NCBI GenBank assembly: GCA_017354895.1
Contig: CP071498.1
Coordinates: 1,178,001 to 1,242,000, forward strand
DNA: 64,000 nucleotides
Source: Podospora comata
Taxonomy: Eukaryota; Ascomycota; Sordariomycetes; Sordariales; Podosporaceae
Direction of reading: 5' to 3'
The first letter of the stretch is position 1. The number at the start of each line of letters is the position of its first letter. The notes beneath the pieces were generated by a model, which saw only the letters and a program-made list of their open reading frames with translations, ran no database searches and was not told where the DNA came from. Shown here in pieces: positions 21,789 through 37,894 of the stretch. Made by a program: the position numbers and the translations under genes.

Positions 21789-22910
21789 CTAACCACGGTT
21801 GATCGTATTACCAGCCCCCCTGGGGTTCTCCTCCACAAACTCATCCCACGCCCTAGCCTTATACATCTCCTTCTCGGCTTTTTCATAATCATCCTCATCC
21901 GGCTCCGGCACCTGCCCACTTGCCTCCCCTCCCCCCTCAATAATCCCACCTCTCCTTCTCTCTTCCTCCAGGTACTCATCAATCGTCATTGTCGGCAGAT
22001 TATGACTCGGCCTAAACACCCCCTTGGCAATCTCCTGCCTGTTTGCCAACAGCGTAAACGGCTGCAGTGGCTTCCCCTGCTGTGACAAAATCGGCCCTCC
22101 TTTCCCTCCAAGAGCACGGTTCATTATGTCTAGTCTGTCGTTGTAACTGCCATCGCTGGTTATCCCCCGCCTACGCCTATCATCCTCGGCTTGCTGCTGG
22201 TTTTGCTGGGCCGATGGAGGTGGTTGGGGGGGTGCCATGGACAAGATCTCCATTTCCCGATTTAGAGAGTCGAGGGCGTTGAAGGTAAGGTGAACACGAT
22301 AAGCTAGGTTAGCTAGGTGGACTTCTCGGACGGCTTCCTCGTCGCCTGCTCCCGAGGGGATGTCTTCATCTTCTGTGGCGCCATACTCTGGACGGGCGCG
22401 GAGATAATCTAACTTTTGGCGGAGGGCTTTTTCTGTTTGGAAGTTTGCGATTTTGGCATTCCGGCGGACTGTTGGGTCGGAGGAGTTGGCGGTGGAAAAG
22501 GCGGATGGGGAGGAGGTGTAGGCTTCGAGGAGTTTGGCTGATTGGGGGGTGAGGAGGGAGTAGCTGTCTAGGAGGTGGAGGAAGCGCTCGTAGAAATCGC
22601 GGGCGGAGGTGAGGATTCTTTTGCGCTCGGGAAGGGAGGGGGTGGGGAGCTTTTGGGAGAGCTCGGCGAGGTGGTAGTTGATTAGGAGGAGGGGGAGGTC
22701 GGAGGTGGAGAGGTCTTCGAGAGATTCGTTGGGGGAGAAGAGGGAGAGGTGGGATATTAGGTGAAGGGACTCTTGGTAGTTCTTGGTGGCGGAGGAGATG
22801 GCGTCGGTGTATTCTTGGGAGTTGGGAGTGAAAGCCTGGGTTTCCAGAGCGATGCGCTGGGCTTCGGCGTCGGCGAAAACAGCTTTGAGGGAGCGAGGCT
22901 GGGTTTCCAT
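21789..22910 (-). CDS. tap42: TAP42 / alpha4, PP2A-associated regulator
   Basis: A single-exon gene of 373 residues starting METQPRSLKAVFADAEAQ. It matches the TAP42/IGBP1 family, which binds the catalytic subunits of PP2A-type phosphatases in the TOR signalling pathway. The N-terminal two thirds are helical with the family's conserved charged pattern (RRNAKIANFQTEKALRQKLD), which carries basic residues used to bind the phosphatase. The C-terminus has the family motif around QPFTLLANRQEIAKGVFRPS and TMTIDEYLEEE, followed by an acidic tail (DEDDYEKAEKEMYKARAWDE). The length is close to the usual 350-400 residues. It is divergent from the PNPO gene across 461 bp. Confidence 0.93.
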   Translation of the reverse strand: METQPRSLKAVFADAEAQRIALETQAFTPNSQEYTDAISSATKNYQESLHLISHLSLFSPNESLEDLSTSDLPLLLINYHLAELSQKLPTPSLPERKRILTSARDFYERFLHLLDSYSLLTPQSAKLLEAYTSSPSAFSTANSSDPTVRRNAKIANFQTEKALRQKLDYLRARPEYGATEDEDIPSGAGDEEAVREVHLANLAYRVHLTFNALDSLNREMEILSMAPPQPPPSAQQNQQQAEDDRRRRGITSDGSYNDRLDIMNRALGGKGGPILSQQGKPLQPFTLLANRQEIAKGVFRPSHNLPTMTIDEYLEEERRRGGIIEGGGEASGQVPEPDEDDYEKAEKEMYKARAWDEFVEENPRGAGNTINRG

Positions 22911-23371
22911 GGTTGCCTTCTATTCGATCAAGGGGTCCGAAAATGAATTGTATTTTTCAAAGAGCTTTAGCTTCTCGGTCGGTGCTGGTGGATGCTGGTA
23001 TTGTCTTTGGTGGCCGCTTGATGTATGTGGAGGGAGGGGCACCTGGAGAACCTGGAAATCCTGGCAGGGGTCCCTGAGCTCGGTCAACCCCACTTTGAAA
23101 CTTCCCTATTGTAATAGAGCTGCCCCTCGTTTGATCTTATCGTAATCTAATCTAATCAATCAACGACACGTCACTGTTTGGGGGGCACTCTCCTGGTGAT
23201 CAAATCTGGGAGCAGTAACGGTCATAGCGAGTAGAGGAAGTTCTATAGCGGTTATCACAAGATTCACCTGCTCCAAGAAAAGTCCTCTCATCAAAACATG
23301 ATTATTGACTGACAGATCCGTCATGTGGGCAGCTGCTGCCTCGATCGGTAAGTGGGGCGACTGACGGCACA
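22911..23371. promoter_or_regulatory. Shared divergent promoter region, tap42 / PNPO
   Basis: This 461-bp spacer separates two head-to-head genes and must hold both promoters. I see no clear TATA box. The role is inferred from gene orientation only. Confidence 0.4.
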
Positions 23372-24408
23372 ATGGCGACCTTCTTCAACCATCGACTAAC
23401 TTCTTTGGTGATGCATCAGACCATCAGGTTTTCTAAGAGCACTCTGCCTATAACACCGCCCATGCGCCTCAGCCCCCGTCGCTTGCCCTCTCTTTCTGTG
23501 TTTGCCAGAGGAACCCGTTTGATCAGCTCAAGCAACAGCAGAATGGCGCTTCATCCCAAGCAAGACGACAAGCTCATATGTATGTTTGACACCCGGCGCT
23601 TTTGGAAACGAGAAAATAGCTCACACGCCATACAGTCGCCCCCACTGGGACACCAGCACTACTGGATTCAGGCCCTACACTTCCTCCTGGACAGGCCGCC
23701 CAGTTCTTGAAAGCTGAGCGCCAAGGCGGTCTCAAGAGGACTGACGTCGACCCGGAGAGCCCTATCACACAATTCCACACATGGTTCCAGCAAGCCTCGC
23801 TTCCCGAGGCCGGTGTTTTTCACCCAGAGACATGCACGTTATCCACTGCCCAACTTCCCTCTGGCCGTGTCTCCTCTCGTGTGGTATACATGAAGGAGCT
23901 TGATCACAAGGGATTCGTCATTTACAGCAACTTTGGAACCAGCGGTAAGGCTAGGGATTTGTTTGGCACCGCAGATGGGAAGAGTACAGGCAATCCATGG
24001 GCCTCTCTTGTATTTTGGTGGGAGCCCTTGGAGAGGCAGGTCAGAGTAGAGGGAAGAGCAGAGAGACTTGCGCCAGAGGAAAGTCAAGTCTATTACGACA
24101 CCAGAGCAAGAGGTAGTCGCATTGGTGCGTGGGCTAGTCAGCAGAGTTCAGTGCTGAAGCCCGATGTGAGCAAGGAGGGTGATGACGGGCGGTCACAGTT
24201 GGAGGGATGGGTCAAGGAGACAGAGAAGAAGTTCGAGGGTGCCGAGCGAATTCCAGTTCCTCCATTCTGGGGCGGCCTCAGAATTATTCCAGAGCGAGTG
24301 GAGTTCTGGCAGGGGAGGCAGAGCCGGTTGCACGATCGGTTTGTGTATGACCTTGTCGAGTGTGAGGATGGGAGCAAGAAGTGGCAGTTGGAGAGGCTAA
24401 GCCCATAA
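23372..24408 (+). CDS. pdx3: Pyridoxamine 5'-phosphate oxidase
   Basis: Two exons, 23372-23579 and 23636-24408, encode 326 residues. The FMN-dependent enzyme oxidises pyridoxine or pyridoxamine 5'-phosphate to pyridoxal phosphate. The intron has GTATGT/ATACAG sites and joins into the family sequence IFAPTGTPALLDSGPTLPPG. The FMN-binding core includes SGRVSSRVVYMKELDHKGFV and NPWASLVFWWEPLERQVRVE. The C-terminus carries the PNPOx signature (PERVEFWQGRQSRLHDRF). About 60 residues precede the core and look like a mitochondrial presequence, basic and Ser-rich. A second in-frame Met (MALHPKQDDK) just before the core could start a cytosolic form. Confidence 0.93.
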
Positions 24409-24965
24409 AGGGGACAGCGTCAAAACACACAGCTTTCTCAGTTAGGATTTGAGCCTTAATAAACTTGTTCACATTCACAGGTTTCCCGTCTCCCAGAGTT
24501 GAGCTTCGTGATCGGTCGAAATCGAGGTTTGTTGCTCTACGCGGAAGCCTGCGGATAGTTGCAGAAGCTGATAGCTCCAGACTGAGAGACCACATCTTTC
24601 GCAGCAATCAACTGATCTGTTCAACTTTTTAGAGCGTTTTCCGGGTGCCACCTTTTTTCAATTTTATTATATTTCTTTTGGCTGCTCCGGGAAGTCGCAA
24701 CCGATCAGAAACACCTGCTCCGATCGCACCTTCTTCTTCAGTGGGAAAGCTCCCTTCTTGCGCCTTCTGCCTACAGAGCAATTTTAACCCATCAATATCT
24801 GCCAACACTACCGGCTCTCATCAAACACTCTCCCAAAACTTTCACCGAACACTCTCACAGCCCGTATCATTTTTCACTCCTACCCTATCTACCCAACTGC
24901 GCCACCGTGCTTTTCTCGCAACACAATCGACTACCTTACCCATCCTTCTCACAACGCTGCCGAAG
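24409..24965. other. Leader and promoter of the Dicer gene
   Basis: No separate gene is supported. From 24645 to the Dicer ATG at 24966 the Dicer frame stays open for 107 codons with no ATG, starting at a GTG. This is probably a 5' UTR that is open by chance. Confidence 0.45.
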
Positions 24966-27900
24966 ATGTCTCCGGGTGTGCTGCTATCACCGCCGGGCAG
25001 CCTAGTTGAGGGCGACCTATTGAGTCTGTATGGTTCAACCCCAGACACTGCAAGTCAAACCTCGCCAGATGCCAGCAGTGAGGCGAATGACGATGTTGAC
25101 ACCGACAGAGACGAGGACGATGGCAGTGGTGGAGGCAAGATATTCGAGGTCAACGATCCGCCAGGGCCGCGCAAGATGTCCGAGAAGAAGAGAGCAGACA
25201 ATGCAAAGTTTGACATTTGGATAGAGGAGAACCAGCAGAACCTGTCCAAAGGAGCTGGGAAGCTGGTGTTGGATGAGGAGAGGTCTGCCAACTGGCTGAT
25301 GCGCGAGTTCGAGAACAAAAAGATCATCACGAGCCCGCGAGATTACCAGCTGGAGCTTTTTGAGCGGGCCAAGACCCAAAACACAATCGCAGTGCTGGAC
25401 ACCGGTATGTCTACCACTTGAACACTCCTTGGAACTCACATGGGCTAACCTCTGTTACAGGATCGGGAAAAACGCTCATTGCCGCCTTGCTTCTGAGATG
25501 GACGATACAAAACGAGCTCGAGAACCGATCCCAAGGCCAACCGAAGCGCATTGCCTTCTTTCTCGTGGACAAAGTAGCTCTCGTCTTTCAGCAGCATGCA
25601 GTCCTGACGTGCAACCTGGACTACTCGGTAGCCAAGTTTTGCGGACAGATGCTCGATCGATCGTCAGCGGAGTTTTGGGAAACCACATTCCAGGAGAATA
25701 TGGCCATCGTCTGCACCTCGGAGATTCTCTACCAATGCCTCCACCATTCATACATCCGCATGGACCAGATCAATCTCTTGATATTTGATGAGTGCCATCA
25801 TACCAAGAAAAACCACCCCTATGCCCGGATCATCAAAGACTTCTACATCCAAAATGAGGACAATGAAGCACGGCCGCGCATCTTGGGAATGACCGCCTCT
25901 CCTGTTGATGCCCAGATTGATCCAAGAATTGCTGCCGCTGAGCTCGAGGGTTTGCTTCACAGCCAGATCGCCACAATTTCTGACCCAACCGTCATTCAAC
26001 ATACCATCAGTTGTCCAAAAGAGGAGATAGTTCTGGAGTACGACAGAAGGCCTCGGCAGTGGACGACCCCTCTTCACCAGTCCATCAAGGCTCTGGTTGG
26101 GAACCATGATCACTTCACAAAGGCGTTTGTTTTCACCTCACAAGCAACAGCTGAACTGGGGCCATGGTGCGCTGACCGGTACTGGCAGCTCTTCTTCAAC
26201 CAAGAGGACATTGCCAAACTCGAGACCCAAGCGGAGCGAAGTCTGCTTCGCCAAGGAGCCTTCAGCCAACTCATGGGTCTTGACAAGAACAGGGTGCGAG
26301 AGGCTCACGAGCTTGTGAAAAATCATGATTTTGAACAGCCTATTCTGGACACTCGGCTATTCTCCTCCAAGGTCATCGAGCTCTGGAAGACTCTTCATGA
26401 TCAGTTCAACAGTCAGGATCTTGTGAGACGATGCATCGTATTTGTGAAGCAGAGAAACACAGCAAACATTCTCGTTGATCTCCTCAAACAGCCGGAACTC
26501 AAAATTCCTGGTCTTGAGCCAGGTATTCTTGTAAGTTGACCCCTCTAGAAAATATCAATTTCTCTAACTCTAGTGAACAGATTGGCGGCGGGAGAAATGA
26601 TTCCAGCTGGGAGAGCTCCAAGACTAGCTACCGCGATCAGGTCCTGACCATCATCAAGTTCAAGAAAGGAGAGCTCAACTGCATCTTTGCCACCTCGGTC
26701 GCGGAAGAGGGCCTTGATATTCCTGATTGCAACATCATCATCAGGTTTGACTTGTATGACACGTTGATTCAGTACATCCAATCTCGTGGGCGCGCTCGTC
26801 AAGAAAAGTCGACCTACATCCACATGATTGAGAGAGGGAACTCCGAGCAATTGCAAAAGATGAAACAGCTCAAGCAGAGCGAAGACAGACTCAGGAAGTT
26901 TTGCGAGGCGATGCCGGACACGCGAAAGCTGACCGGAAACAACTTCAAAATGGACTACTTTCTGAGGAAAGAGAAAGGCCAACGACAGTACACTGTTCCG
27001 GAGACTGGGGCAAAGTTGAACTACAAGCAGAGTCTCATCTGTCTTGCCAACTTTGTGTCATCACTCCCACACCCGCCAGAAACGAACCTAACACCGGAAT
27101 ACACGGTCAATACCACCGAGGGCGGGTTTCAATGTGAAGTCATCTTACCGGCTGCATCTCCGATCAGATCTGCCATCGGAAAAGTGCACGGCAGCAAGGC
27201 AGTAGCCAAGTGTTCAGCGGCCTTTGAGATGTGTCTTCAGCTTGTTCGGGGCAACTATTTGGACGCTCACCTTCGACCAACTCTTACCAAGCAGCTCCCC
27301 GCCATGCGTAATGCCCGTCTTGCCATCAGTTCCAAGAAGAAGGAAGAGTATGGCATGCGCATGAAGCCGGAGGTCTGGTCAACTCTCGGCGAGCCCACCG
27401 AGCTCTTTGTAACGGCCCTGACTTTGGAAAGTCCAGAGTCACTTGGCAGACCGTCATTACCACTGTTGCTGCTCACCCGAAGACGGATTCCTCAAGTCGC
27501 TTCGTTCCCTATCTATTTTGGAAAGTCTCGTTCCTCAATCGTTAATTTCGTACTGGCAGGTGAACCCCTTGAGGTGGATGAAGCGGAGCTAACCAGCTTG
27601 ACCGCCTTCACTCTCTCGATATTCAAGGATGTTTTCAGCAAGGAGTACGAGGCGACATTTTACGACTTGCCTTACTTTCTGGCTCCGACTTGCAAAGACC
27701 ATTCCTTCGACTTTTCCGCGCCGGCATCAGACGAGCTTATCGACTGGGACACCGTCAAATACGTCCAAGAAAATAACATCGTTACTTACAACTTTGACGA
27801 ACCGGATGACTTCTTTGAGCACAAATACGTCTGGGACCCCTGGGATGGTGCTCGCAAATTCTACCTTCGTGGACGCCGTCACGATATGAAACCTACAGAC

Positions 27901-29801
27901 CCTGTGCCCGAAGGCATTGTCGCCCCCGGCCACAGGGCTTGGAGGACGACGTGTGACGCGCATGACATTCTGAACTACAGCAACAGTCTGTGGTCCAAGT
28001 CCCGAGCCAAGTTCAAGAGCCGGGGCGACCAAGCAGTGGTGGAGGCTGAACTATTGTCCACCCAGCGTAACCTTTTGGATGACAGGCTGGAGGGCGAAGA
28101 CTTGGAACCAAAGCAGTGCTTCTTGGTTTTAGAATCATTAAAGATCTCACCAGTAAGGTACCCATTTTTTGAGTCGGATATTGCAACGCTAACAGACTGC
28201 AGCTTCCAGTTCAGGTTGTGGCTATGGCCTACAACTTTCCTGCAATCATTCACCGTGTCGATTCCAACTTGGTTGCCTTGGATGCGTGCAACATGCTGGG
28301 ATTGAATATCAGGCCAGACTTGGCGCTTGAAGCCTTCACCAAGGACAGCGACAACACTGATGAACAGGATGTTGAGCAGGTGAATTTCCAGCGCGGCATG
28401 GGCAACAATTACGAGAGACTGGAGTTTTTGGGTGATGCTTTCCTCAAAATGGCCACCACCATTGCCATCTACACCCTCATCCCTGACAAGGATGAGTTTG
28501 AGTACCACGTCGAGCGCATGGTCTTGATTTGCAACCGGAACCTCTTCAACAACGCACTTGAGGTCAAGCTAGAAGAGTACATTCGATCCATGGCTTTCAA
28601 CCGCCGCACTTGGTACCCAGAGGGCTTAACTCTCAAGCGCGGCAAACGAAAGGACATCAGGAAGAAGCATGTCTTGGCCGACAAGTCTATTGCCGATGTC
28701 TGCGAGGCCATCATTGGCGCCGCTTACCTTACTGCACAGGAAGCTGGCAACTTTGACATGGCCATTCAAGCAGTGACGAGAATGGTGAATGACAAGAACC
28801 ATACGATGCAGACATGGTCTGACTACTACGCAGTGTACAAGAAACCTGCGTGGCAGACTATGCCAACAAACAGTGTGCAGGAAGACATGGCCGAAAAGTT
28901 TCACAAGAGGATGGGTTATCGATTTCGATATCCCCGTCTGCTGAGGAGCGCGTTCCAGCACCCGACTTACCCAACCTCGTGGGAGAAACTTCCCAGCTAC
29001 CAACGTCTTGAGTTCCTTGGCGACGCTTTGTTGGACATGGCATGCATTGACCATCTCTTCCATCGCTTCCCAGGGGCCGACCCCCAGTGGCTGACCGAAC
29101 ACAAGATGGCCATGGTCTCCAACCAGTTCTTGGGCTGTCTCGCAGTCTACATTGGCTTCCACCGATCTCTCCAACACAGCTCGCCTGCGGTCCAGTCCGA
29201 AATCGCGTCGTACGTCACAGAAATTGAGGAGGCCCTTGCCGCTGCGAAAGCCGCTGCCGTACAAGAAGGCAAGTCAGAGTACAATTTTGCGAGAGACTTT
29301 TGGGTGGACTGCTCCCGCCCTCCGAAGTGCCTCCCAGATACGATCGAAGCTTACGTCGGCGCCATATTCGTCGACTCCTCCTACGACTACCAAACCGTCC
29401 AGGATTTCTTTGACAAGCACATCCAGTTCTGGTTTGAGGACATGAGGCTGTATGACACGTTTGCCAATAAACACCCCGTGACATTTCTGGGTCATGAGAT
29501 GCAGCATCGGTTTCGGTGCCAGGAGTGGCGGTTGCTGACGAGGGAGATTATGGTTGATAATGATGAGGAGGGGGGTATGATGGGGGAAAAGCAGGTTGTT
29601 TGTGCGGTGATGGTGCATGGGCAGAAGCTGGCGCATGCGGTGGCGCAGAGTGCGAGGTATTCCAAGATTGGGGCGGCGAAGAAGGCGCTGAGGGAGTTGG
29701 AGGGGTTGGAGCAGGGGGAGTTTAGACGGAGGGTGGGGTGTGATTGTAAGGTGGTAGAGGAGGTGGAGGGGAAGGATGGGGAGAAGGGAGAAGAGGTTTA
29801 G
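24966..29801 (+). CDS. dcl-1: Dicer-like RNase III, DCL-1 type
   Basis: Four exons in phase (24966-25404, 25461-26530, 26581-28152, 28203-29801; introns 56, 50 and 50 nt) give 1559 residues. The enzyme cuts double-stranded RNA into small RNAs for gene silencing. Visible parts are an acidic N-terminus of about 140 residues, helicase motif I TGSGKT at 146-151, DECH at 256-259, the TASP motif, the C-terminal helicase half at about 510-620 with QSRGRARQ at 570-577, and a Dicer dimerisation region after it. RNase IIIa has ERLEFLGDAF at 1098-1107 and RNase IIIb has QRLEFLGDAL at 1294-1303. The C-terminal dsRNA-binding segment is about 1450-1530. All core acidic residues look present. As in other fungal Dicers, I see no clear PAZ domain. 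Choice of DCL-1 over DCL-2 rests on the long N-terminus and overall resemblance, so it is less certain than the family. Confidence 0.93.
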
Positions 29802-31103
29802 ATTGGGGTGTATGGGGATGCTATTTGATGGTAGGTAGGGATGGTATTTGATTTGGGAATTTGGAAGGGTGGAGATGAGAGGGATTTGATAGAGGTTGTG
29901 TAGATAGGCGGATGGAGGGGTTAAGCAAAAGCGGTGCGTTTGACAAGAATGAGAAGCGAACTTTCTCTGATTGTGTTTTGTCACTTGTGATATTTCATGT
30001 TGAAGTAAGTTGCAAAAAATGAGTGAGTCTGTCTTGATGTAAATAACTGTGACACTCGGGGAGAGAGGTAGGACAACCATGTTTCCATGCAATACCGTGG
30101 CGGCTTACTACCTATTTTCTGCTTTCCCATTTGAGAACTTTATCTTGAGCATTCTTCATCCGAGGCTACTGCTACCAGGAGTGGTAGTTGTGTCTGTGGT
30201 CCATGAGCATTTTAATTCCTAGAAGATCCTCACTACGACTCGAACACAGCCCTTGGCAATCCGAACTAGAACCGCAATCTCAAACCAAATACCAATGCTG
30301 TCTGTTTGCCTTGGATGCTTCAATCACTCCAAAAACACCCGCGAACCAATAGTTTTCTTGTAGCCTGGTTGCTCAGTTTCACCGGACTGTGTGTCAACAA
30401 CATCTTGGCATCACCTCCTGTCCGAACTTTAAAGGGGGGGGAAGGAGGCTTGCGTAGCCTGGCCAGCTTGAGCCGCTGACAACCTCACGACGAGCATAGT
30501 TTCGAATAGACAAGTTGGCAGAAGGCAGCCTATATTATAAATCTTTCATGAAGGAAGGTAAATAAAACTCACTGGATCTGGGACAAGGGGGACTCAAAAG
30601 TAGCACCACCCCATCAACTCACCTCTCAATACCTCCCCATTGCCTCCCATCCATCACCTCACAATCACGATTCCCAGCACCCACACACCTCCAAGCCGCA
30701 ATCGAGTACCAAAGTAATGTAACTCATCGTCTTTACTCCGAGCTATAATAGCTACTCTATTCCCCTCGGCCGGGTATTCCGCTCTTGCAATAACACCATC
30801 TAAAATCTAACCGACCGCAACAAGCAATGCGATATCCGCAACAAGCAATGCGATATACGCAACAAGCAACGCAATGCCAAAGCCATTGTCCATAGTATAA
30901 CGCACCGTTTCCCATCCCTCTTCCCTCCTTCTCCCCCACACATCCCACAACCCCCGCCCCCAAAAAAAGCAAATACCATGTACTTGTGCGTCTCCCGCAT
31001 CAATAATTACATATACATAACCCCTTTCCCCATCCATTTCACCCCCTTTTAGTGTTTGGAAATGTAGAATCAAGCCAGAAACCCATCCACACCATCAACC
31101 CCC
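29802..31103. other. Intergenic between convergent genes
   Basis: This is the 3' side of the Dicer gene (+) and of the zinc-cluster gene (-). No coding signal is convincing. A short 21-bp tandem repeat lies near 30815. Confidence 0.5.
30815..30875. repeat. 21-bp tandem repeat, about three units
   Basis: The unit CCGCAACAAGCAATGCGATA plus one T occurs twice perfectly (30815-30835 and 30836-30856), followed by a diverged third copy to about 30875. Confidence 0.85.
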
Positions 31104-34669
<3,566 letters not shown>

Positions 34670-35243
34670 GTTGAAATTATTGCGAACTGATTGTTGTGCT
34701 CATCTGCGGGGTTGTAGTACTCAAACGAAGTCGAACAAAGGCGGGCGGAGAAGTCGGAGATATTGGATTACAGGCGTGATCGTTGGTGGCTGCCGTGACT
34801 GGGATTAGCCCCTGCCCTTGACTACCGAACTCGCGATGCGTCACGGTGGGGGGCAATCGCAGCAATTGACACAGAAGACGCGCGTGGCAGGCAGCTCGAA
34901 AGTCAGGTGGGGTCTGTCGCTGTGTGCATACTTGGCTGCGGCTGGGAGCGGTATGGCCTTGCGTGTCGCAAATAAGTGTCAGCTGGAAGTTGCCCAGTCC
35001 GGGAGAGGCAGCCGAATGGAAAATGCGGTTATTGGTCTTTACGAGAGTAGTAGAAATAGGGTTAGCGTTAGCTTCGATATGTGGATTCCGACTCTCAAAT
35101 GCTTTAAGTATAAAAGAATGAAGTATTGTAAAGCCAGATAGTAAAGCCCAGTTGTACACGGCATGTGTAAGTCAAAGCGGTTCATCCCAATGCCGCGCTA
35201 TTACTAATCCAAACAAACATTGAGTACATGAGGCCAGCCTCCC
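34670..35243. other. Spacer between zinc-cluster gene and ku70
   Basis: No gene is supported. It should hold the promoter of the zinc-cluster gene and the 3' end of ku70, both on the - strand. Confidence 0.45.
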
Positions 35244-37296
35244 TCACGCATGCTCCTCGATCCATTGCTCGAGTCTCTCCAACAAATCAACCTTCTTTCC
35301 AGTTGTGCTGATTCCTTTGCTTGTCAAGATATCCTTGAGTACAGCCACCGTGAGCTTCTTCAAGGTGTCATTCTCCCAGGCAGCTTTGAGCTCTGCGTTG
35401 CTCATTTGACCACCAGAACTAGCACTGCCTGCTGCGGCCTTTGGCCGCTTAGCCAGTCGTGGTCTTTCTTCCGCATCGTCTTCTTCGAGTTCGCGTTTAG
35501 TGGCTCGGAGTTGCATAAACTCTTTCGCCTTGTCCGCCAACTCTTGTTTCCACTCGGCCATATATGCACCTACCCGCTTGTCAATTTGCCTGTATTTTGG
35601 CACAGTCAAGTCATCCAGGGCATCTGGAACATCCTCTTCAAGCGCCATGGCCTGGAGAATCTTGTAGTGCCACTGCAAAGCAGGGTTTGGATATTTAAGA
35701 GGGTTGTATGTGGCCTTGGGCAGTTGAAGGTTCTGAATGATTTCTCTCATCTTGTCTGTCAGCTCATCCGCAGGCTTGGTGGAGGTCTTGATTTCGACGC
35801 TTCTGATATCGTCTGCAAAGGGCAAGGGATAAAGCCAGAGCCCTGCAGGGAGATATGGTGCGGTTGAATCCTCGTCCTCATCGTTGAGGCTTCCCGACGG
35901 AATGACAGCCACCATGACAGGATTGGCATTCTTTCGAGCAACGAACCATGCGATCCCGACCTTCTTGGAAGTCAATAGCTTCTGCCAAAGAGCCGAAAAT
36001 ACACGGGTTGAACCGACGTAACCGTCCTCGCTTGGGAAAATGAATGTTGACTTCTTGACTGAGGCCCACATTGGGATGTTGGCCAGTGGCTTGAAGCCGA
36101 TGATGCGGAGAACTTTGGTGTCGAGTTCCTTCAAGGACTTTGCTTCCTCGGGGGTGAAGTAAATGTACTCGCCGCCAAACTTGTAGGCCTTTTTGATTTC
36201 GCTCTTTTCAACGGTTCTCGCCTCGGAATCAACCTTGGTAGTTTCAGATTGAGCTAGTTGGGCTTGTTCTCCACCAAGCCACACATAGCAGGTGCGGGCG
36301 GGCTTTTGCTGGTGGAGTGGCATGTAGCCCTTGACTGTGATCGTAAGACCTGGAGCAAGCTCAAAGGGCATCCTGGAGAAATAAGATCGCTTTGGTGTTT
36401 GTTTTGAGTTGATATTGGAGATCAAGGAGTTGAGAAGAGTCAGGCCATCGCCCGATCTTGATGTTTTGACTCCTTCAGGGTTGTCCCCTTCCTCGACCGA
36501 ACTGCGGTAGACGATATCCTACACTTGTTAGGCCACAGACGGCTAAATGTGCCAGGATTACTTACATCGTAGAATCTTGAGAGGTCGAAGGGCTTCTTCG
36601 CCCGGCTGACAGGGAATAGTTCAATCGTCACACCAAGGTCATAGAGATCCTTGGCACGAACAGCTGCCGATGACTTGGCCTGTTTGTCGTTCCCGTGTGG
36701 GTTCTCATTGTCTGTGATGATGAACAGTCTTCGCGAGCCGAAGTTGGCAGCATTGGTCGTGAAAATCTGGTTGGCACAAAAGAGCACATTCGACATGAGT
36801 ACCGGTTCCTTGGATGGAACGAGCACATCATCGGCATACTCTCCCTCCTCTACCAAATCTCTCAATTTCTTGACATCCTCCGCTCCTGGGACATCGAGCT
36901 CAGTGAAGAGGTAGCAGTGAGGATAGCCAGAGCCACTCCGACTACCAGTCTCGTCGCGGAATTTGGACTTTTTAGTCCCAAACAGCAGGATTCCCATCAT
37001 ATCTTTTGGTTGGGCAATGATACGCTGTTGCATGAATTGATGGGCGCATTTCAGGGCGGCAACCACGGCGGAATCCTTATCGGACTTCTTGTCGTCGCTA
37101 CTCGGAGGTGGCTGCAACATGGACGCGCTCACGTCAATGGCGAACAGTACGGCATCTTTTTGAGTTTTGTAGTCCTGAGGTCTTGGTCAGCTTCAACTCT
37201 GATAATAATCATTGGACTTTCACCAACATTCTCATCCAACTCATCCTCCTCCTCTTCGCCCCCATAGCGGCGCTCCTCATCTTCTCCCCAGGCCAT
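35244..37296 (-). CDS. ku70: Ku70, DNA end-binding subunit of NHEJ
   Basis: Three exons, 37296-37228, 37174-36566 and 36518-35244, give 650 residues. Ku70 pairs with Ku80 to bind broken DNA ends in non-homologous end joining and also acts at telomeres. In Neurospora the gene is mus-51. The acidic N-terminus leads into the von Willebrand-like domain ([20 protein letters not shown]). A beta-barrel core follows ([40 protein letters not shown]), and a SAP motif ends the protein ([20 protein letters not shown]). Length matches the family. The first intron (53 nt) needs a weak GTTGGT donor to keep phase; the second (47 nt) has a standard GTAAGT. The gene is head-to-head with ferrochelatase. Confidence 0.95.
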
Positions 37297-37894
37297 TCCG
37301 ATAGGAAATAAACTCCTTTTAGTTGTTGAAGTGTTCCTGAGAAATTGTGTTTCCACAAGCCGTCCAATTGATGAGAACTGAATATTTCGCCATTCAAGGG
37401 ATAATTGACTCTCGCAACTCAACGGGCGAAATGAAATGATGTATGATGCAACCAGGTTGAGACGCGCTAGAACCAGGCAGGCGCGCGACTGCCTAAACGC
37501 CAAATCACGTGCCTCCTTGTCACGAACAAAGCAATTGAAGCGCTCTTATTGGCAGCTGCTGCACGGACCGATCTCCAACGTCATTGGAGAAGGCCAAGAT
37601 CGTAAAAGTCGGCCGACAGCAATTGCTACCGAACCATTCGGGGCAAACATGCGGAGTAATAAGAAAGTGTCCAAAACATCTGTCAATTTACCCCGACATC
37701 GCCACCCAGACACTCTGTCCGAACTTTTTACACGAACAGTTCCAGAAGTCATCCGGTGACATATTTCAAAGCCTCACCTGTGTGTCTGACCCTCGATCAT
37801 CACCTTTCCACGCCGAACCATCCCGGGATTTCGGCTGTGTGATTCTTTTATAAATTCACAAGCCACACCCGGATTGCCGGACCCCGTCATAGCC
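37297..37894. promoter_or_regulatory. Shared divergent promoter region, ku70 / ferrochelatase
   Basis: A 598-bp spacer separates two head-to-head genes. Open frames within it have no supporting features. Its promoter role is inferred from orientation. Confidence 0.4.
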
